Both the position numbers and the translations under genes were made by a program. Source: Gammaproteobacteria bacterium (lineage in GTDB: Bacteria > Pseudomonadota > Gammaproteobacteria > Pseudomonadales > JAUIET01). Taken from it: a stretch of 64,000 bases of DNA. The notes beneath the pieces are model-generated. The model did no database searches. It was not told where the DNA came from and worked only from the letters and a program-made list of their open reading frames with translations. Below, one piece after another: positions 1-8,687 of the stretch (position 1 is the stretch's first letter; each line of letters starts with the position of its first letter). Where the stretch lies: contig JAUIHW010000005.1 in assembly GCA_030431775.1 (NCBI GenBank), positions 1 through 64,000 on the forward strand, written 5' to 3'.

Positions 1-812
1 GGCGCATGGCCGAGAGCGCAGCCCTGCTGGTTGATGCTGTTTTCCCTGCCGTGCCGCTGCGCCAATGGGTGATCAGCTTCCCGTTCCCACTGCGCTTTCT
101 GTTCGCGGCTCACCCCGAAGCTATGAGCAAGGTTTTAGGCATTGTTTACCGGGCCATTGCAACTCATACAATCCACAAGGCCGGCTTTACTCGAAAGGAC
201 GCCGCAACCGGTGCCGTCACACTAATACAACGATTCGGCTCAGCGCTGAATCTGAACATTCACTTTCACCTCCTCTTGATTGACGGTGTTTACCTCCAAA
301 GAGAAGGCCGAAAACCCAGCTTCCGGCGCACCAACGCACCCACCAAATCCGAGCTGGAAACACTGGTACACCGCATCAGCCAGCGCGTCGGCCGCTGTCT
401 CGAGCGCCACGGCTTACTGGTTCAAGACGCAGAGAACGCCTATCTGGAGCTTGCGCCCGCTGATAATGAAGATGCCATGGCTCATCTGCTCGGTAGCTCC
501 ATTACCTATCGCATCGCCATCGGGCCGCAACAAGGGCGTAAAGCCTTCATGATCCGCACCCTACGTCCCGTTGACGAATCCACACAAGCGCTTGAGCGCG
601 TCGCTAAAACCGCCGGCTTCTCGCTTCACGCTGGTGTCAGTTGTGAAGCGCACCAACACGAAAAGCGGGAGCGCTTATGCCGTTACATCGCCAGGCCCGC
701 CGTGGCCATACCGAGACTTTCGCTCAGTTCTCAGGGCAAAGTCGTCTACACCTTGAAAACACCCTATAAAGACGGAACTACCCAGGTTGCCTTCGAGCCT
801 GTGGATTTCATA

Positions 813-849
813 CCCAGAGCATTCGCTGACGCTCATGGGGCAAGCTTTT
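813..849 (+). repeat. 37-bp interspersed insert, copy 1
   Basis: A 37-bp block sits between codons for Ile (ATA, 810-812) and Ala (GCC, 850-852) of the transposase. It starts CCCAGAGCATTCGCTGACG and ends CAAGCTTTT. It is nearly identical to the block at 1105-1141: same length, and the same flanks TCATA before and GC after. Because 37 is not divisible by 3, it shifts the frame. The ends are weakly self-complementary (AGAGC near the start, AAGCTTTT at the end). The nature of the element is unknown. Confidence 0.75.
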
Positions 850-1104
850 GCCAGGCTCGCCACACTCGTTCCCAAGCCTCGCATCAACCTCACACGGTAT
901 CACGGTGTGTTGGCACCCAACCATGCGTTACGCGCTGCGATTACACCGGCTGGACGTGGAAAGGCTGGAAAACACAACGCTAATGTGCAACAAAAAACAA
1001 CCGGTGAGCGCCATGCCGCAATGAGCTGGGCCCAACGACTGAAACGTGTATTCAATATCGACGTCGAAACCTGCGGACGCTGTGGCGGCGCCGTTAAAGT
1101 CATA

Positions 1105-1141
1105 CCCAAAGCACTCGCTGGCGCTCGAGGGGCAAGCTTTT
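1105..1141 (+). repeat. 37-bp interspersed insert, copy 2
   Basis: This is the second copy of the 37-bp block, between ATA (1102-1104) and GCT (1142-1144) of the same transposase frame. It begins CCCAAAGCACTCGCTGGCG and ends CAAGCTTTT. By hand it differs from copy 1 at about five positions. The identical size and identical ATA/GC junctions argue for site-specific insertion of a small element rather than random indels. Confidence 0.75.
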
Positions 1142-1229
1142 GCTTGTATTGAAGAACCTGTCGTCATCGACAAAATCCTGAGCTATTTGCGAGAACGAGA
1201 TCGTGAGCAACTCACCTCCCCTACTCTCG

Positions 1230-1265
1230 TAGAGCCGGCCCCATGAACGTAGTGAGTGCTTTGGG
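1230..1265 (-). repeat. Diverged inverted copy of the 37-bp insert
   Basis: Read on the - strand this stretch begins CCCAAAGCACTCACTACG and continues through TCATGGGGC. It matches the first two thirds of the 37-bp inserts with a one-base gap and a few changes. It overlaps the last codons of the transposase frame and lies in inverse orientation to the two other copies. It may be a third insertion or the source sequence at the element end. Similarity in the last third is poor. Confidence 0.45.
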
Positions 1266-1559
1266 TCCCGCCCCCGCGTGCTCCACCGAATGTTCCGACC
1301 ACTCAGCAACCACTGGATTGCGCTCTGCCAAACACCGCCGATATTTTTAGCACGGATGCTAGCCTGTAAACGCCTAGTCGCCCCTCTTTTGGCTGGCTTC
1401 TCTCAACCAACCGAAAATACGCAAAACACGACAACTTCCCAGTCAATCCTGTAGATTCCTAGCTGTTCCATCCTCTTCTATGCCCATGCGAATCGCGGCT
1501 GAGTGGCTCCTTCTATTGAGAACCGCCCCTTTATCCGTCCTATACTCGGCCTGCAATTC
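1247..1559. other. Gene-free stretch after the IS91 remnant
   Basis: About 310 bases with no convincing gene. It probably contains the right end of the IS91-type element and debris of the interrupted host locus. I could not place the element end precisely and saw no tRNA or clear terminator. Confidence 0.5.
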
Positions 1560-1719
1560 CTCCTCACTCGATTACGAGGTTGAGGCTGATTTACACGGCA
1601 GCGCAGCTGATCGCTATGAAGACGTTGAACGCGCGCTGACCCGCTTGTGTCTGGAAGCCTGCAATGAGTGTGGCTGGGAAATTCCGTTCCCACAATTGGT
1701 GGTGCACAAGGGCGACTAG
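1560..1719 (+). pseudogene. Possible C-terminal fragment of an MscS-type channel
   Basis: The frame here reads VEADLHGSAADRYEDVERAL and then [18 protein letters not shown] before a stop. The IPFPQ..V signature preceded by an amphipathic helix is typical of the extreme C-terminus of small-conductance mechanosensitive (MscS) channel proteins, which gate in response to membrane tension. No membrane-spanning part is present upstream, where the IS91 remnant lies instead. I therefore read it as the tail of a channel gene destroyed by the insertion. The fragment is short, so the assignment rests on one motif. Confidence 0.35.
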
Positions 1720-1750
1720 TCGAAGTAAACTGTTGGTCCCGACGGAGGAG

Positions 1751-2137
1751 ATGATAGTGGCGGACAAAAGACTGAATGAGCTAACCCCTGAAGAGCAGCA
1801 CATAATTCTGCATAAGGGCACCGAACGCCCGTTTACCGGCAAGTATGATGATTTTTTTTCAGAGGGGCTGTATGTCTGCAAGCAATGCGATGCGCCCCTG
1901 TATCGCTCGGAACACAAGTTTCCGTCGCATTGCGGCTGGCCCAGCTTTGATGATGAGATTGAAGGCGCGATCAAGCGCGAGATGGATGCAGATGGCCGCC
2001 GCGTAGAGATTTTATGCGCTGCCTGCGACGGCCATCTTGGGCACGTGTTTGAAGGCGAACAGTTGACGGATAAAAATGTGCGCCACTGTGTGAACTCTGT
2101 ATCAATGACGTTTATCGGCAGCGACGAACAGACCTAG
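1751..2137 (+). CDS. msrB: Peptide-methionine (R)-S-oxide reductase MsrB
   Basis: MsrB reduces the R epimer of methionine sulfoxide in proteins, repairing oxidative damage in the cytoplasm with thioredoxin as reductant. The 128-residue product is normal for the family. It opens with [18 protein letters not shown], has two zinc-binding CxxC pairs (CKQC near residue 42 and CAAC near residue 92), and the catalytic Cys in [11 protein letters not shown] near the C-terminus. GGAGGAG ends one base before ATG 1751. The GTG at 1757 has better spacing to it and may be the true start, with the same protein minus two residues. The gene stands alone, downstream of IS debris, and appears intact. Confidence 0.9.
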   Translation: MIVADKRLNELTPEEQHIILHKGTERPFTGKYDDFFSEGLYVCKQCDAPLYRSEHKFPSHCGWPSFDDEIEGAIKREMDADGRRVEILCAACDGHLGHVFEGEQLTDKNVRHCVNSVSMTFIGSDEQT

Positions 2138-2333
2138 GCGTATCAATGGCGCCTGCCGGCGCCAAGGGCTGGATAACGTGCGCTTTCACGAGACAGGCAT
2201 TGCTCCAGCCCAAGGAGCCGCCGGGCTGCAGGTAGGTCTAAATGCCATCGCCTGATCTTGAAGGCCGTCTTTAACTGGTCAAGGCGTACCTGAGCGTTGC
2301 AATAAGGCTAACGACTGTTCACGTCATTATATC

Positions 2334-2353
2334 TGAGCGAATTGGCTATTGCT
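2334..2353 (+). promoter_or_regulatory. Putative regulator site A (TGAG...GGCTATTG motif)
   Basis: TGAGCGAATTGGCTATTGCT matches the site at 14723-14742 at 15 of 20 positions and lies 65 bp before the start of the DUF3604 gene. It is the only clear signal in the 281-base gap after msrB, apart from a GGCGCC...GGCGCC hairpin just after the msrB stop. Function is inferred from recurrence only. Confidence 0.35.
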
Positions 2354-2418
2354 TCGAAGCACGCCTTGTTTAGTATGCGAATAGGCGAGCGCAAGCATTA
2401 TATCCGGGGAAAATTCGA

Positions 2419-4317
2419 TTGATTACAACTTTCCATCGCCGACTGGTGGCGATCCTGTTCTGTGTTTTTGCGGTTCTCGGCTGTGGCGGGCCGACGCAGG
2501 AAGGCAGCCCTGCGGGTGAATCCTCCGACCTCGCAAAAAGAAACGCGATTGACAGCAGTCGGGCTGGCAAAAAGAACCTGTATTTTGGCGACCTGCATGT
2601 ACATACCTCGATTTCCTTGGATGCATTTTTGTGGGGTAATCGCTACGGTGTTGAGGATGCCTACCGCTTCGCCAGAGGCGAGCCGATAACATTGACCTCC
2701 GGTGCAGAAGCCAGGATCAGCAGACCGCTAGACTTTGTTGCGATCACCGATCACGCCAGTTCTTTTGAGACTAACGCATTCTGCACTGACGCCGATATCA
2801 ACGCCGATGATAAAGCCCGTTGCGATCGCTTCGCGTCGCCCTCAAATGCGCTGTTTGAGGCAGCAATGGCAAGGGCCCGCCAACGGCCGGTCAAGCGGGC
2901 CATGGGTTTTTGCGAGGAGGATGTGAATCGTTGCCTGGAGGCCTCGAAAAAAACGTGGCAAAAGATGCAGGTTCTGGCCAGGCAGTACTATGAGCCGGGC
3001 GTGTTTTCTACATTTGCTGCTTACGAGTTTTCGCCGGCACTGCCAAAACAAGGCAAAATTCACCGCAATGTCTTTTTTCGTGGCGATGCGGTTCCCGATC
3101 ACGCAGTCTCGATTTACGATGCGGCAACTGAAATTGACCTCTGGAAGGACTTGAAGACGAGTTGCGTCGGCGACTGCGAATATCTAACGATACCACATAA
3201 TCTAAATTTGAGTTGGGGTTATGCCTTCGCATTGCAAACCATTGATGGTAACTGGTATACAGACGCCGATTTGCGCCTGCGCGCAGAGTCCGAGCCTCTG
3301 GCTGAAGTAGTTCAGGTGAAAGGCGCGTCGGAATGTGCTGTTGGTCTGGGAGCCAGTGACGAAGAGTGCCATTTCGAGCAAATGGTAGAAAACTGCCCCC
3401 AGGGTCAGGTAGAAGCGTGTGGGCTGACGACGTCATTTGCTCGCGAAGGTCTGAAACTGGGTCTGGGTCTGGCTGAAGAAAAAGGCTTTAATCCGTTTAA
3501 AATCGGCTTCGTCGGTTCAACGGATACACACAATTCCACACCCGGTGATACTGAAGAAAATGACTATCAAGGGGCGGTAGGGATGCTGGACAATACGCCC
3601 GAAATTCGCCATGACCGCGATAAGCCGAGATACTCGGGCTTGAATCGAACGCCTCTCAATTACAACCCAGGTGGCCTGGCAGCGGTCTGGGCCGCCGAGA
3701 ACACGCGCGAAGCGCTGTTTGATGCGATGAAACGCCGTGAAGTCTATGCGACCAGTGGCACACGCATCGCGCTGCGATTGTTTGCCGGTTGGAGCATCGA
3801 CGGCACAATGATGAGCGATGCCAGTGCCATCGACCAACTCGCTCTGTCTGCAGTGCCCATGGGAGGTGACCTTCTCCCAACGGAGTCGGAGGCGACGCCC
3901 GATTTTCTGGTCTGGGCAGTAAAAGACAGCATGGGCGCCAACCTACAACGAATTCAAATGGTGAAGGGCTGGCTTGCTAATGGCAAGCGAATGGAGCGCG
4001 TCATGGATATCGCCTGCGCGGACGGTCTGTCTCCTGATCCGCAATCGCAACGCTGCCCTGATAATGGTGCAAATGTTGACATGCAGAACTGCGAACCTAT
4101 CAGTCACAGCGGTGCACGAGAACTTATTCAGGTATGGACCGATACCGACTTCGATCCGCAACAACACGCATTTTACTATGTGAGGGTGCTGGAAAATCCC
4201 AGCTGCCGCTGGAGCAGCTTCAATGCCTTGCGATTGGGGAAGGCGTTCAAGCCGCAGGTGGAGGCTACCATTCAGGAACGAGCCTGGTCCTCTCCGATCT
4301 GGTATACACCGAAATAA
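2419..4317 (+). CDS. DUF3604 family lipoprotein, PHP-like metal hydrolase fold
   Basis: A 632-residue protein starting at TTG 2419, with GGGGA 8 bp upstream. An N-terminal hydrophobic segment ends in the lipobox VLGC (Cys near residue 22), so it should be a lipoprotein. Metal-ligand motifs of a PHP-like fold are visible: GDLHVHTS near residue 55, AITDHAS near 108, and GSTDTHNS near 368. DUF3604 proteins are common in marine gammaproteobacteria, and their substrate is not established. The gene is monocistronic and has a copy of the recurring 20-bp motif upstream. A role in cleaving a phosphate or ester substrate at the cell surface is inference only. Confidence 0.8.
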   Translation: MITTFHRRLVAILFCVFAVLGCGGPTQEGSPAGESSDLAKRNAIDSSRAGKKNLYFGDLHVHTSISLDAFLWGNRYGVEDAYRFARGEPITLTSGAEARISRPLDFVAITDHASSFETNAFCTDADINADDKARCDRFASPSNALFEAAMARARQRPVKRAMGFCEEDVNRCLEASKKTWQKMQVLARQYYEPGVFSTFAAYEFSPALPKQGKIHRNVFFRGDAVPDHAVSIYDAATEIDLWKDLKTSCVGDCEYLTIPHNLNLSWGYAFALQTIDGNWYTDADLRLRAESEPLAEVVQVKGASECAVGLGASDEECHFEQMVENCPQGQVEACGLTTSFAREGLKLGLGLAEEKGFNPFKIGFVGSTDTHNSTPGDTEENDYQGAVGMLDNTPEIRHDRDKPRYSGLNRTPLNYNPGGLAAVWAAENTREALFDAMKRREVYATSGTRIALRLFAGWSIDGTMMSDASAIDQLALSAVPMGGDLLPTESEATPDFLVWAVKDSMGANLQRIQMVKGWLANGKRMERVMDIACADGLSPDPQSQRCPDNGANVDMQNCEPISHSGARELIQVWTDTDFDPQQHAFYYVRVLENPSCRWSSFNALRLGKAFKPQVEATIQERAWSSPIWYTPK

Positions 4318-4390
4318 CGGGTCAGCGCATGCATAGGCGCCAACCGCTGACTGCATTAGTGCCCAACTCTATGTTCAGCGCCATAAATTA

Positions 4391-4410
4391 TGAGTGATTT
4401 AGCTATTGTT
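4391..4410 (+). promoter_or_regulatory. Putative regulator site B
   Basis: TGAGTGATTTAGCTATTGTT matches site C (14723-14742) at 17 of 20 positions. The similarity extends without gaps over 87 bases (4380-4466 against 14711-14797, about 56 identities counted by hand), including a shared TCAATGGTTTAG. This looks like the same promoter region in front of the thiolase-like gene and in front of the acyl-CoA dehydrogenase gene. Confidence 0.45.
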
Positions 4411-4481
4411 GTGCGTTGGGGCAGGTTCTAATCTGGTATCGAGACGGCACGCGTCAATGGTTTAGGCGGTACACGGTCTGG

Positions 4482-4637
4482 ATGAATGGCGCCTTGGCCT
4501 CAATTCTTCAGAGATTCGCGGCGCTTATCCCGGAGGAATCTGAGACCACGCCTAAGCATTGGCTCGATTTTGCGGAAGAGGAAAGCATTGGCAATCTGGC
4601 GTCTCGGCTTTTGGGATTGCTGTCACTGCATGTGTGA
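4482..4637 (+). CDS. Small hypothetical ORF before the thiolase-like gene
   Basis: An ATG at 4482 opens 51 residues (MNGALASILQRFAALIPEES...LGLLSLHV), ending 12 bp before the next gene. The start lies about 70 bp after site B, the same spacing that site C has to the acyl-CoA dehydrogenase start, which is the main reason to take it seriously. There is no recognisable domain, and the ribosome site (GGCGG) is weak. A longer frame from TTG 4416 is possible. It could equally be an untranslated leader. Confidence 0.3.
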   Translation: MNGALASILQRFAALIPEESETTPKHWLDFAEEESIGNLASRLLGLLSLHV

Positions 4638-4649
4638 GGAAGATATTGT

Positions 4650-6164
4650 ATGTTAGATGGAAACGCGCCAATAATCATTGCTGCGTCGCAGCATAGTTGG
4701 AACGATCGGGATGTCAGTCGTTCACCGGTGGATGCACTGGAGATTGTCGCGAACAAAGCACTGTCTCAAGCAGTTTCACCCCGGTTGCGGGGGGCAATCG
4801 ATGCCATTGCTTCTGTGCGCTTTATCACTGATACCAACGAACAGATTGCGGCATTGATGCCCCGCAATCCGGGACAACTTCTTGCTAGCCGATTAGGCAT
4901 TAAGGAAGCGGGCTTCTTTCAAGGTCCTATTGGTGGAAACTCGCCACAATACATGGTGAACGAATTTTCCCGACGCTTGGCCAATGGCGAACATCAAGCC
5001 GTATTGCTGTGCGGCGTGGAGTTATTGGATACTTTTTTTTATGCGATGAAAACGGGTGCTGATATTGCATCCTGGGCCGCTGATTCGACCCAGCAGCCAA
5101 CAACGGTCGGAGTCGATCGTGAGGGGTTGGATGCCAATGAGCGAACGCATGGATTGTATGAACCCATCATCACATACCCACTGTTTGAAAATGCGTTGCG
5201 TCACCACAAAGGTGGGACATTTATAGAACAGCAGATGTTCACAGCCCAACTGTGCAATCGCATGAGTACAGTTGCAGCCAGCAATGAGTATGCTTGGCGA
5301 CCCAATATACAAAGCGCTGAGTCAATTGGCGCTGTATCGGATACGAATCGCTGGATCTCGTACCCTTATACTCGAGCAATGAATGCAGTATTGGCCGTTG
5401 ATATGGCCGCGGCGCTTATTTTGACAACCGTGCGAACGGCACAAGAGCTGGGCATAGATTCTGAACGGTGGATATATTTGAGAGCTGGGGCAGAGCTGAA
5501 TGAAATATGGCATCCCGTTCAGAGGCAGAATTTCTACAGTTCTCCAGCGATTGGCCAGTGCGCAGGCGTAGTTCTGGAGCAGGCGAGTTTGTCTCTTGAT
5601 GAGATCACTCTCTTTGATATTTACAGCTGTTTCCCAATCGCGGTCGAGATTGCTTGCAGAGAAATAGGCCTCTCACCTATGGATTCACGTAATGTAACGG
5701 TGACTGGGGGGCTCCCTTATTTCGGTGGACCGGGCAATAATTACTCGCTGCATGCAATAGCGGAGATGGTGGAACAGCTTCGCGCACGTGGCGAGGGCAA
5801 TGGCCTGGTGACGGCAAACGGTCTGTATCTAACCAAGCACTCAATGGGTTTGTATTCCACCGATCCTGTTGAACATGCCTGGGTACCTATTGATACCTCC
5901 GCATTGCAGCAGGCAATTGATCAAGGCCCTACCGTTACGACTGCAACCCAATCAAGCGGAACGGCAATTATTGAAACATACACCGTCAACTTTGATCGTA
6001 ATGGCCCAGCGAAAGCAATTGTCGCAGCGCGCAATTCTGCGCGTGAACGGGTTCTAGCAATCAGCGAAAACCCTCTCACAATGTTCCAAATGATTGAGAG
6101 TGATGCGATCGGCGCTGAACTTCACTTTTTCCAGGAAGAAGGTGTCAATCGGTTCGAATTGTAG
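4650..6164 (+). CDS. Thiolase-like protein with C-terminal extension
   Basis: A 504-residue member of the SCP2-thiolase-like group that binds acyl-CoA thioesters. GAGGAAG lies just upstream of the ATG. The thiolase halves are visible: an N-terminal part with QGPIGGNSPQYMVNE near residue 95, then LFDIYSCFPIAVEIACREIG near 325 and GGLPYFGGPGNNYSLHA near 355. An extra domain follows from about residue 400, as in thiolase-like proteins that resemble mycobacterial TLP1. At the place where classical thiolases carry the nucleophilic Cys, I see GGNSPQ with no Cys, so ordinary thiolytic cleavage is doubtful. It begins the lipid-metabolism run and probably acts on an unusual acyl-CoA. Confidence 0.75.
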   Translation: MLDGNAPIIIAASQHSWNDRDVSRSPVDALEIVANKALSQAVSPRLRGAIDAIASVRFITDTNEQIAALMPRNPGQLLASRLGIKEAGFFQGPIGGNSPQYMVNEFSRRLANGEHQAVLLCGVELLDTFFYAMKTGADIASWAADSTQQPTTVGVDREGLDANERTHGLYEPIITYPLFENALRHHKGGTFIEQQMFTAQLCNRMSTVAASNEYAWRPNIQSAESIGAVSDTNRWISYPYTRAMNAVLAVDMAAALILTTVRTAQELGIDSERWIYLRAGAELNEIWHPVQRQNFYSSPAIGQCAGVVLEQASLSLDEITLFDIYSCFPIAVEIACREIGLSPMDSRNVTVTGGLPYFGGPGNNYSLHAIAEMVEQLRARGEGNGLVTANGLYLTKHSMGLYSTDPVEHAWVPIDTSALQQAIDQGPTVTTATQSSGTAIIETYTVNFDRNGPAKAIVAARNSARERVLAISENPLTMFQMIESDAIGAELHFFQEEGVNRFEL

Positions 6165-6201
6165 ATTCTACTGAGATGGTCTGGGAAGCTGGCTGATCGA
6201 A

Positions 6202-6231
6202 CTCTAGCTCTAACTCTAACTCTAACTCGAA
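6202..6231. repeat. Hexanucleotide tandem repeat (CTCTAA)
   Basis: Five imperfect copies of CTCTAA (CTCTAG, three CTCTAA, CTCGAA) follow the thiolase-like stop codon by about 37 bases. The tract is short and lies in a gap before a decayed regulator gene, and no function is apparent. Confidence 0.6.
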
Positions 6232-6277
6232 CACTGCGATCGGCTGAATTGGAGTGTAGCGCAAGTCAAAGAGATGC

Positions 6278-6879
6278 TACGGAAATAACAACTGTTCCGG
6301 TTCATTATCTTCAGTCGATTCTAATGGACGATGAGAAAAGAGGTTTGAATCGGAGCAAGCTTCTCTCTCGCTGTGGCCTGTCTGAGTCACTCCTAACAGA
6401 AAAAAACACGCATAAACGCTGACCTATATGTGAGGATCAGTTTGTATATTATGCGAGAACTACAGGATGAAAGCTGCGGACTGCTGGCTCAGCGCACTAA
6501 ACCCGGTACATTGGCGACGATGTGCCATGCAAGTATCAATAGTGCAGATTTGAGGGTTTTATTGAATCGTTGCATGAGGTTTTTCTCGCTAGTGAATGAT
6601 GACATAGATTCTCACATTGGTGTTAAGGGTGGGAGTGCAATGGTCACCCTAAATGTAATGAAAGGCACCGCCGACGTGGAAGGGCACATCATTATGGTGA
6701 TGCTTGGCATCATTCACAGACTTGCCGGCTGGGTGATCGGAGAGCCACTTACCTTGGAACGGGTGTGCATAGCACGAGGCACTCCAGTGTACGCAAACGA
6801 TTATAACGTGTTGTTTGAAACCGCGGTAACGTTTGGAGCTGAGCGAAATGTTCTGCAGTTCTCTGAAGCAGACGATTGA
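6278..6879 (+). pseudogene. Decayed AraC-family regulator, paralog of the gene at 17837
   Basis: Translated in pieces, this stretch matches the N-terminal ligand-binding domain of the intact regulator at 17837-18856. EITTVPVHYLQSIL sits against QITTVPIHYINSIL. After a frameshift near the A-run at 6402-6408, ADLYVRISLYIMRELQDESCGL sits against ADVYIRLSKYLMREMQDESCGL (segments shortened here). The initiator is ACG instead of ATG. Similarity stops at LQFS (about base 6865), just before the linker, so the helix-turn-helix domain is absent. Residues after that are unrelated. An open frame of 149 residues (6430-6879) survives but cannot be a working activator. It is a duplicated and degraded copy. 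Confidence 0.8.
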
Positions 6880-7107
6880 AGTTCTGAATGTCAAGCCGAA
6901 CGGAGAACTTGCGAAATTGATTGATTTGGACAGCTCTTTTGATCGTTTGTACCATCGTTTTCCGGTGATTTGAACGCAAGACTTCTCTTTGCTAATGCAA
7001 CGAGAAAACGCAATGTCCCTTGAATGGTGTAATTCGGCTGCGTGCCGGCGTGTAGCTGAAATGATGACCAGTGTCGCGAGCACTTGCTCAACGCCGGCGA
7101 ACGGGCT

Positions 7108-8547
7108 ATGAGTAAGCGGCTCAAGCGACTTGAGAGGAAGTTGGCCGCATGTAATACGTATGCAGATTGGCTGGAATTGGCCAAAGCCCATGATAAGGAG
7201 CGTGGAGCCGACAACTGGAAATCCGAGCCCGCAAGCCCTCACTATGATTGCCTGGCAATTCGCGAGCGTCGCGATTTGCTGGCTAGACTTCTGCGCGAAA
7301 GGAACCACCATGAACTGCTGTTTGCATTGAATGAGGGCTTGCACGGCAACCTTGAAGGCATAGGTAATCGCGAGCTATACCGTCAGTCGATGATAGGAAC
7401 AAAGTATCTTATAGACGATTACATCGACCTCGTAAGGCGTGCGCTTCTCGAAATTGGCAGCTGTTCGCATCGAAAAATTCCGAAGGCCGCTAAAATCGAA
7501 TTTTTTCATCGAGCGAACCGGTGCTATGGCCGCTCTGCCTTGATGCTGAGCGGTGGTGCGGGCTTGGTGTATTTTCACCATGGCGTGGTACAGACTCTAC
7601 TGGAACACGATTTGCTTCCAGACATAACGTCAGGCTCTTCCGCGGGGTCGTGGATATGTGCTCAGTTGGCTTCGAAGACCAGCAGCGAGTTAAAAGACGG
7701 CTACTTCTTCAAGCAAACTTATGATATTCCACGTAATAAGTCGCCATGGAAAGTGCTGTTGGGAAGGGATCCGGGATACAAACCCTCTGATTTTTTAAGC
7801 CAAACGCTTGATCAGTTCCTAGATGACCTGACGTTCGGCGAAGCGTTTGAGAAGACCGGTCGACAAATCAATATCTCGGTAGCGCCTGCCGAGAAGCATC
7901 AAGTTTCGAGGCTTCTAAGCCCTATAACGACCCCGAATGTGTACATTCGTTCGGCAGTTCAGGCATCCAGCAGTCTGCCAGGGATGGTGCCTCCCGTGCG
8001 TCTGTACGCCAAAGGCTCAGATGGTAGACCTCGACCCTATCTTAAGTCTAGGAGGTGGAGAGACGGTTCGTTCGCGGACGATTTACCCGCCAAGCGCCTG
8101 GCGAGAGTCTATGGGGTGAATCACTTCATCGTCAGCATGATCAATCCCATTGCAATCCCATTCATCGATGGCAGATCCTTGCATCCGAAGTTTAGCTGGC
8201 AGCATTCTTCCTCGGAAGTGATGGCTCGTGGCATTCACTCCCTCATTTATTCGCTGGGTCAAGTATCGTCCCGACTCGGGTTGCAAGCTGTAAGCCCGGC
8301 GCTTCTAGCCGCTGAAGCATTGTTGGATCAAAAATACACTGGTGACATAAACATCGTTCTCGAAAAGGCAAAATATGATTTGCGCGACATACTATTTAGC
8401 TATGCCGATGGTGATGCCACAGTTCAGCAATTGAAGCTCGCCGGTGCACGGAGCACCTGGCCTAAGCTGGCGCGGATCAGGAATTCCACGATCATTGGGT
8501 CCACCATTGCCGGTGTTCTTGCCGATTTGGATGAAATCCGTCACTGA
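7108..8547 (+). CDS. Patatin-like phospholipase with DUF3336 N-domain
   Basis: A 479-residue lipid hydrolase using a Ser-Asp dyad. The N-terminal third (residues 1-135) is the DUF3336 type found before patatin domains in TAG-lipase-like proteins. The patatin core then shows the oxyanion loop SGGAG (about residue 150), the nucleophile elbow GSSAGS (about 177), and the catalytic Asp in WRDGSFADD (about 310). ATG 7108 is preferred because MSKRLKRLERK is a plausible N-terminus. A TTG at 7084 is an alternative, and the ribosome site is weak either way. It is followed by WS/DGAT and acyl-CoA synthetase genes, so releasing fatty acids from storage or membrane lipid is the likely job. Confidence 0.85.
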   Translation: MSKRLKRLERKLAACNTYADWLELAKAHDKERGADNWKSEPASPHYDCLAIRERRDLLARLLRERNHHELLFALNEGLHGNLEGIGNRELYRQSMIGTKYLIDDYIDLVRRALLEIGSCSHRKIPKAAKIEFFHRANRCYGRSALMLSGGAGLVYFHHGVVQTLLEHDLLPDITSGSSAGSWICAQLASKTSSELKDGYFFKQTYDIPRNKSPWKVLLGRDPGYKPSDFLSQTLDQFLDDLTFGEAFEKTGRQINISVAPAEKHQVSRLLSPITTPNVYIRSAVQASSSLPGMVPPVRLYAKGSDGRPRPYLKSRRWRDGSFADDLPAKRLARVYGVNHFIVSMINPIAIPFIDGRSLHPKFSWQHSSSEVMARGIHSLIYSLGQVSSRLGLQAVSPALLAAEALLDQKYTGDINIVLEKAKYDLRDILFSYADGDATVQQLKLAGARSTWPKLARIRNSTIIGSTIAGVLADLDEIRH

Positions 8548-8687
8548 AATGAGAGTGACGTCTGAAATAGCGTCCCGTGATCCTGAAAGCTAATTGCATT
8601 GAGCGCTCAGGTCACTCTATCAGTCGGGAGGTGGCGATATGGTGTAGCCAGCATTGCGAACATAGAGGCATAGAGGACGTAAAACCG

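Larger units (their letters stand above)
3..1246 (+). pseudogene. IS91-family transposase, 5' cut by window, broken by two inserts
   Basis: This is the body of an IS91/ISCR-type transposase, a HUH single-strand nuclease that moves elements by rolling-circle transposition. The reading frame enters from before the window, so the N-terminal zinc-finger part is not visible. The HUH core is seen as NIHFHLLLIDG near bases 255-290, and a tyrosine-bearing LCRYIARP segment near 675-700. The frame then breaks twice. After VDFI (base 812) it resumes at ARLATLVPKPR (base 850), and after VKVI (base 1104) it resumes at ACIEEPVVIDKIL (base 1142). Each break is caused by a 37-bp insert, which is not a multiple of three. 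Removing both inserts restores one continuous IS91-type protein ending at 1246, so the copy is dead. The family call is secure. Confidence 0.85.

Noticed and set aside
813-1141. The two transposase frame breaks as sequencing errors
   Set aside because: Both are clean 37-bp near-identical inserts with equal flanks, which errors would not produce.
6202-6231. CTCTAA repeats as a phase-variation tract or CRISPR-like array
   Set aside because: Too short and imperfect, outside any gene, with no spacers.
6649-7344. 231-codon - strand frame across the AraC remnant and patatin start
   Set aside because: The composition is not coding-like, with no homology visible and no ribosome site. It overlaps two better interpretations.
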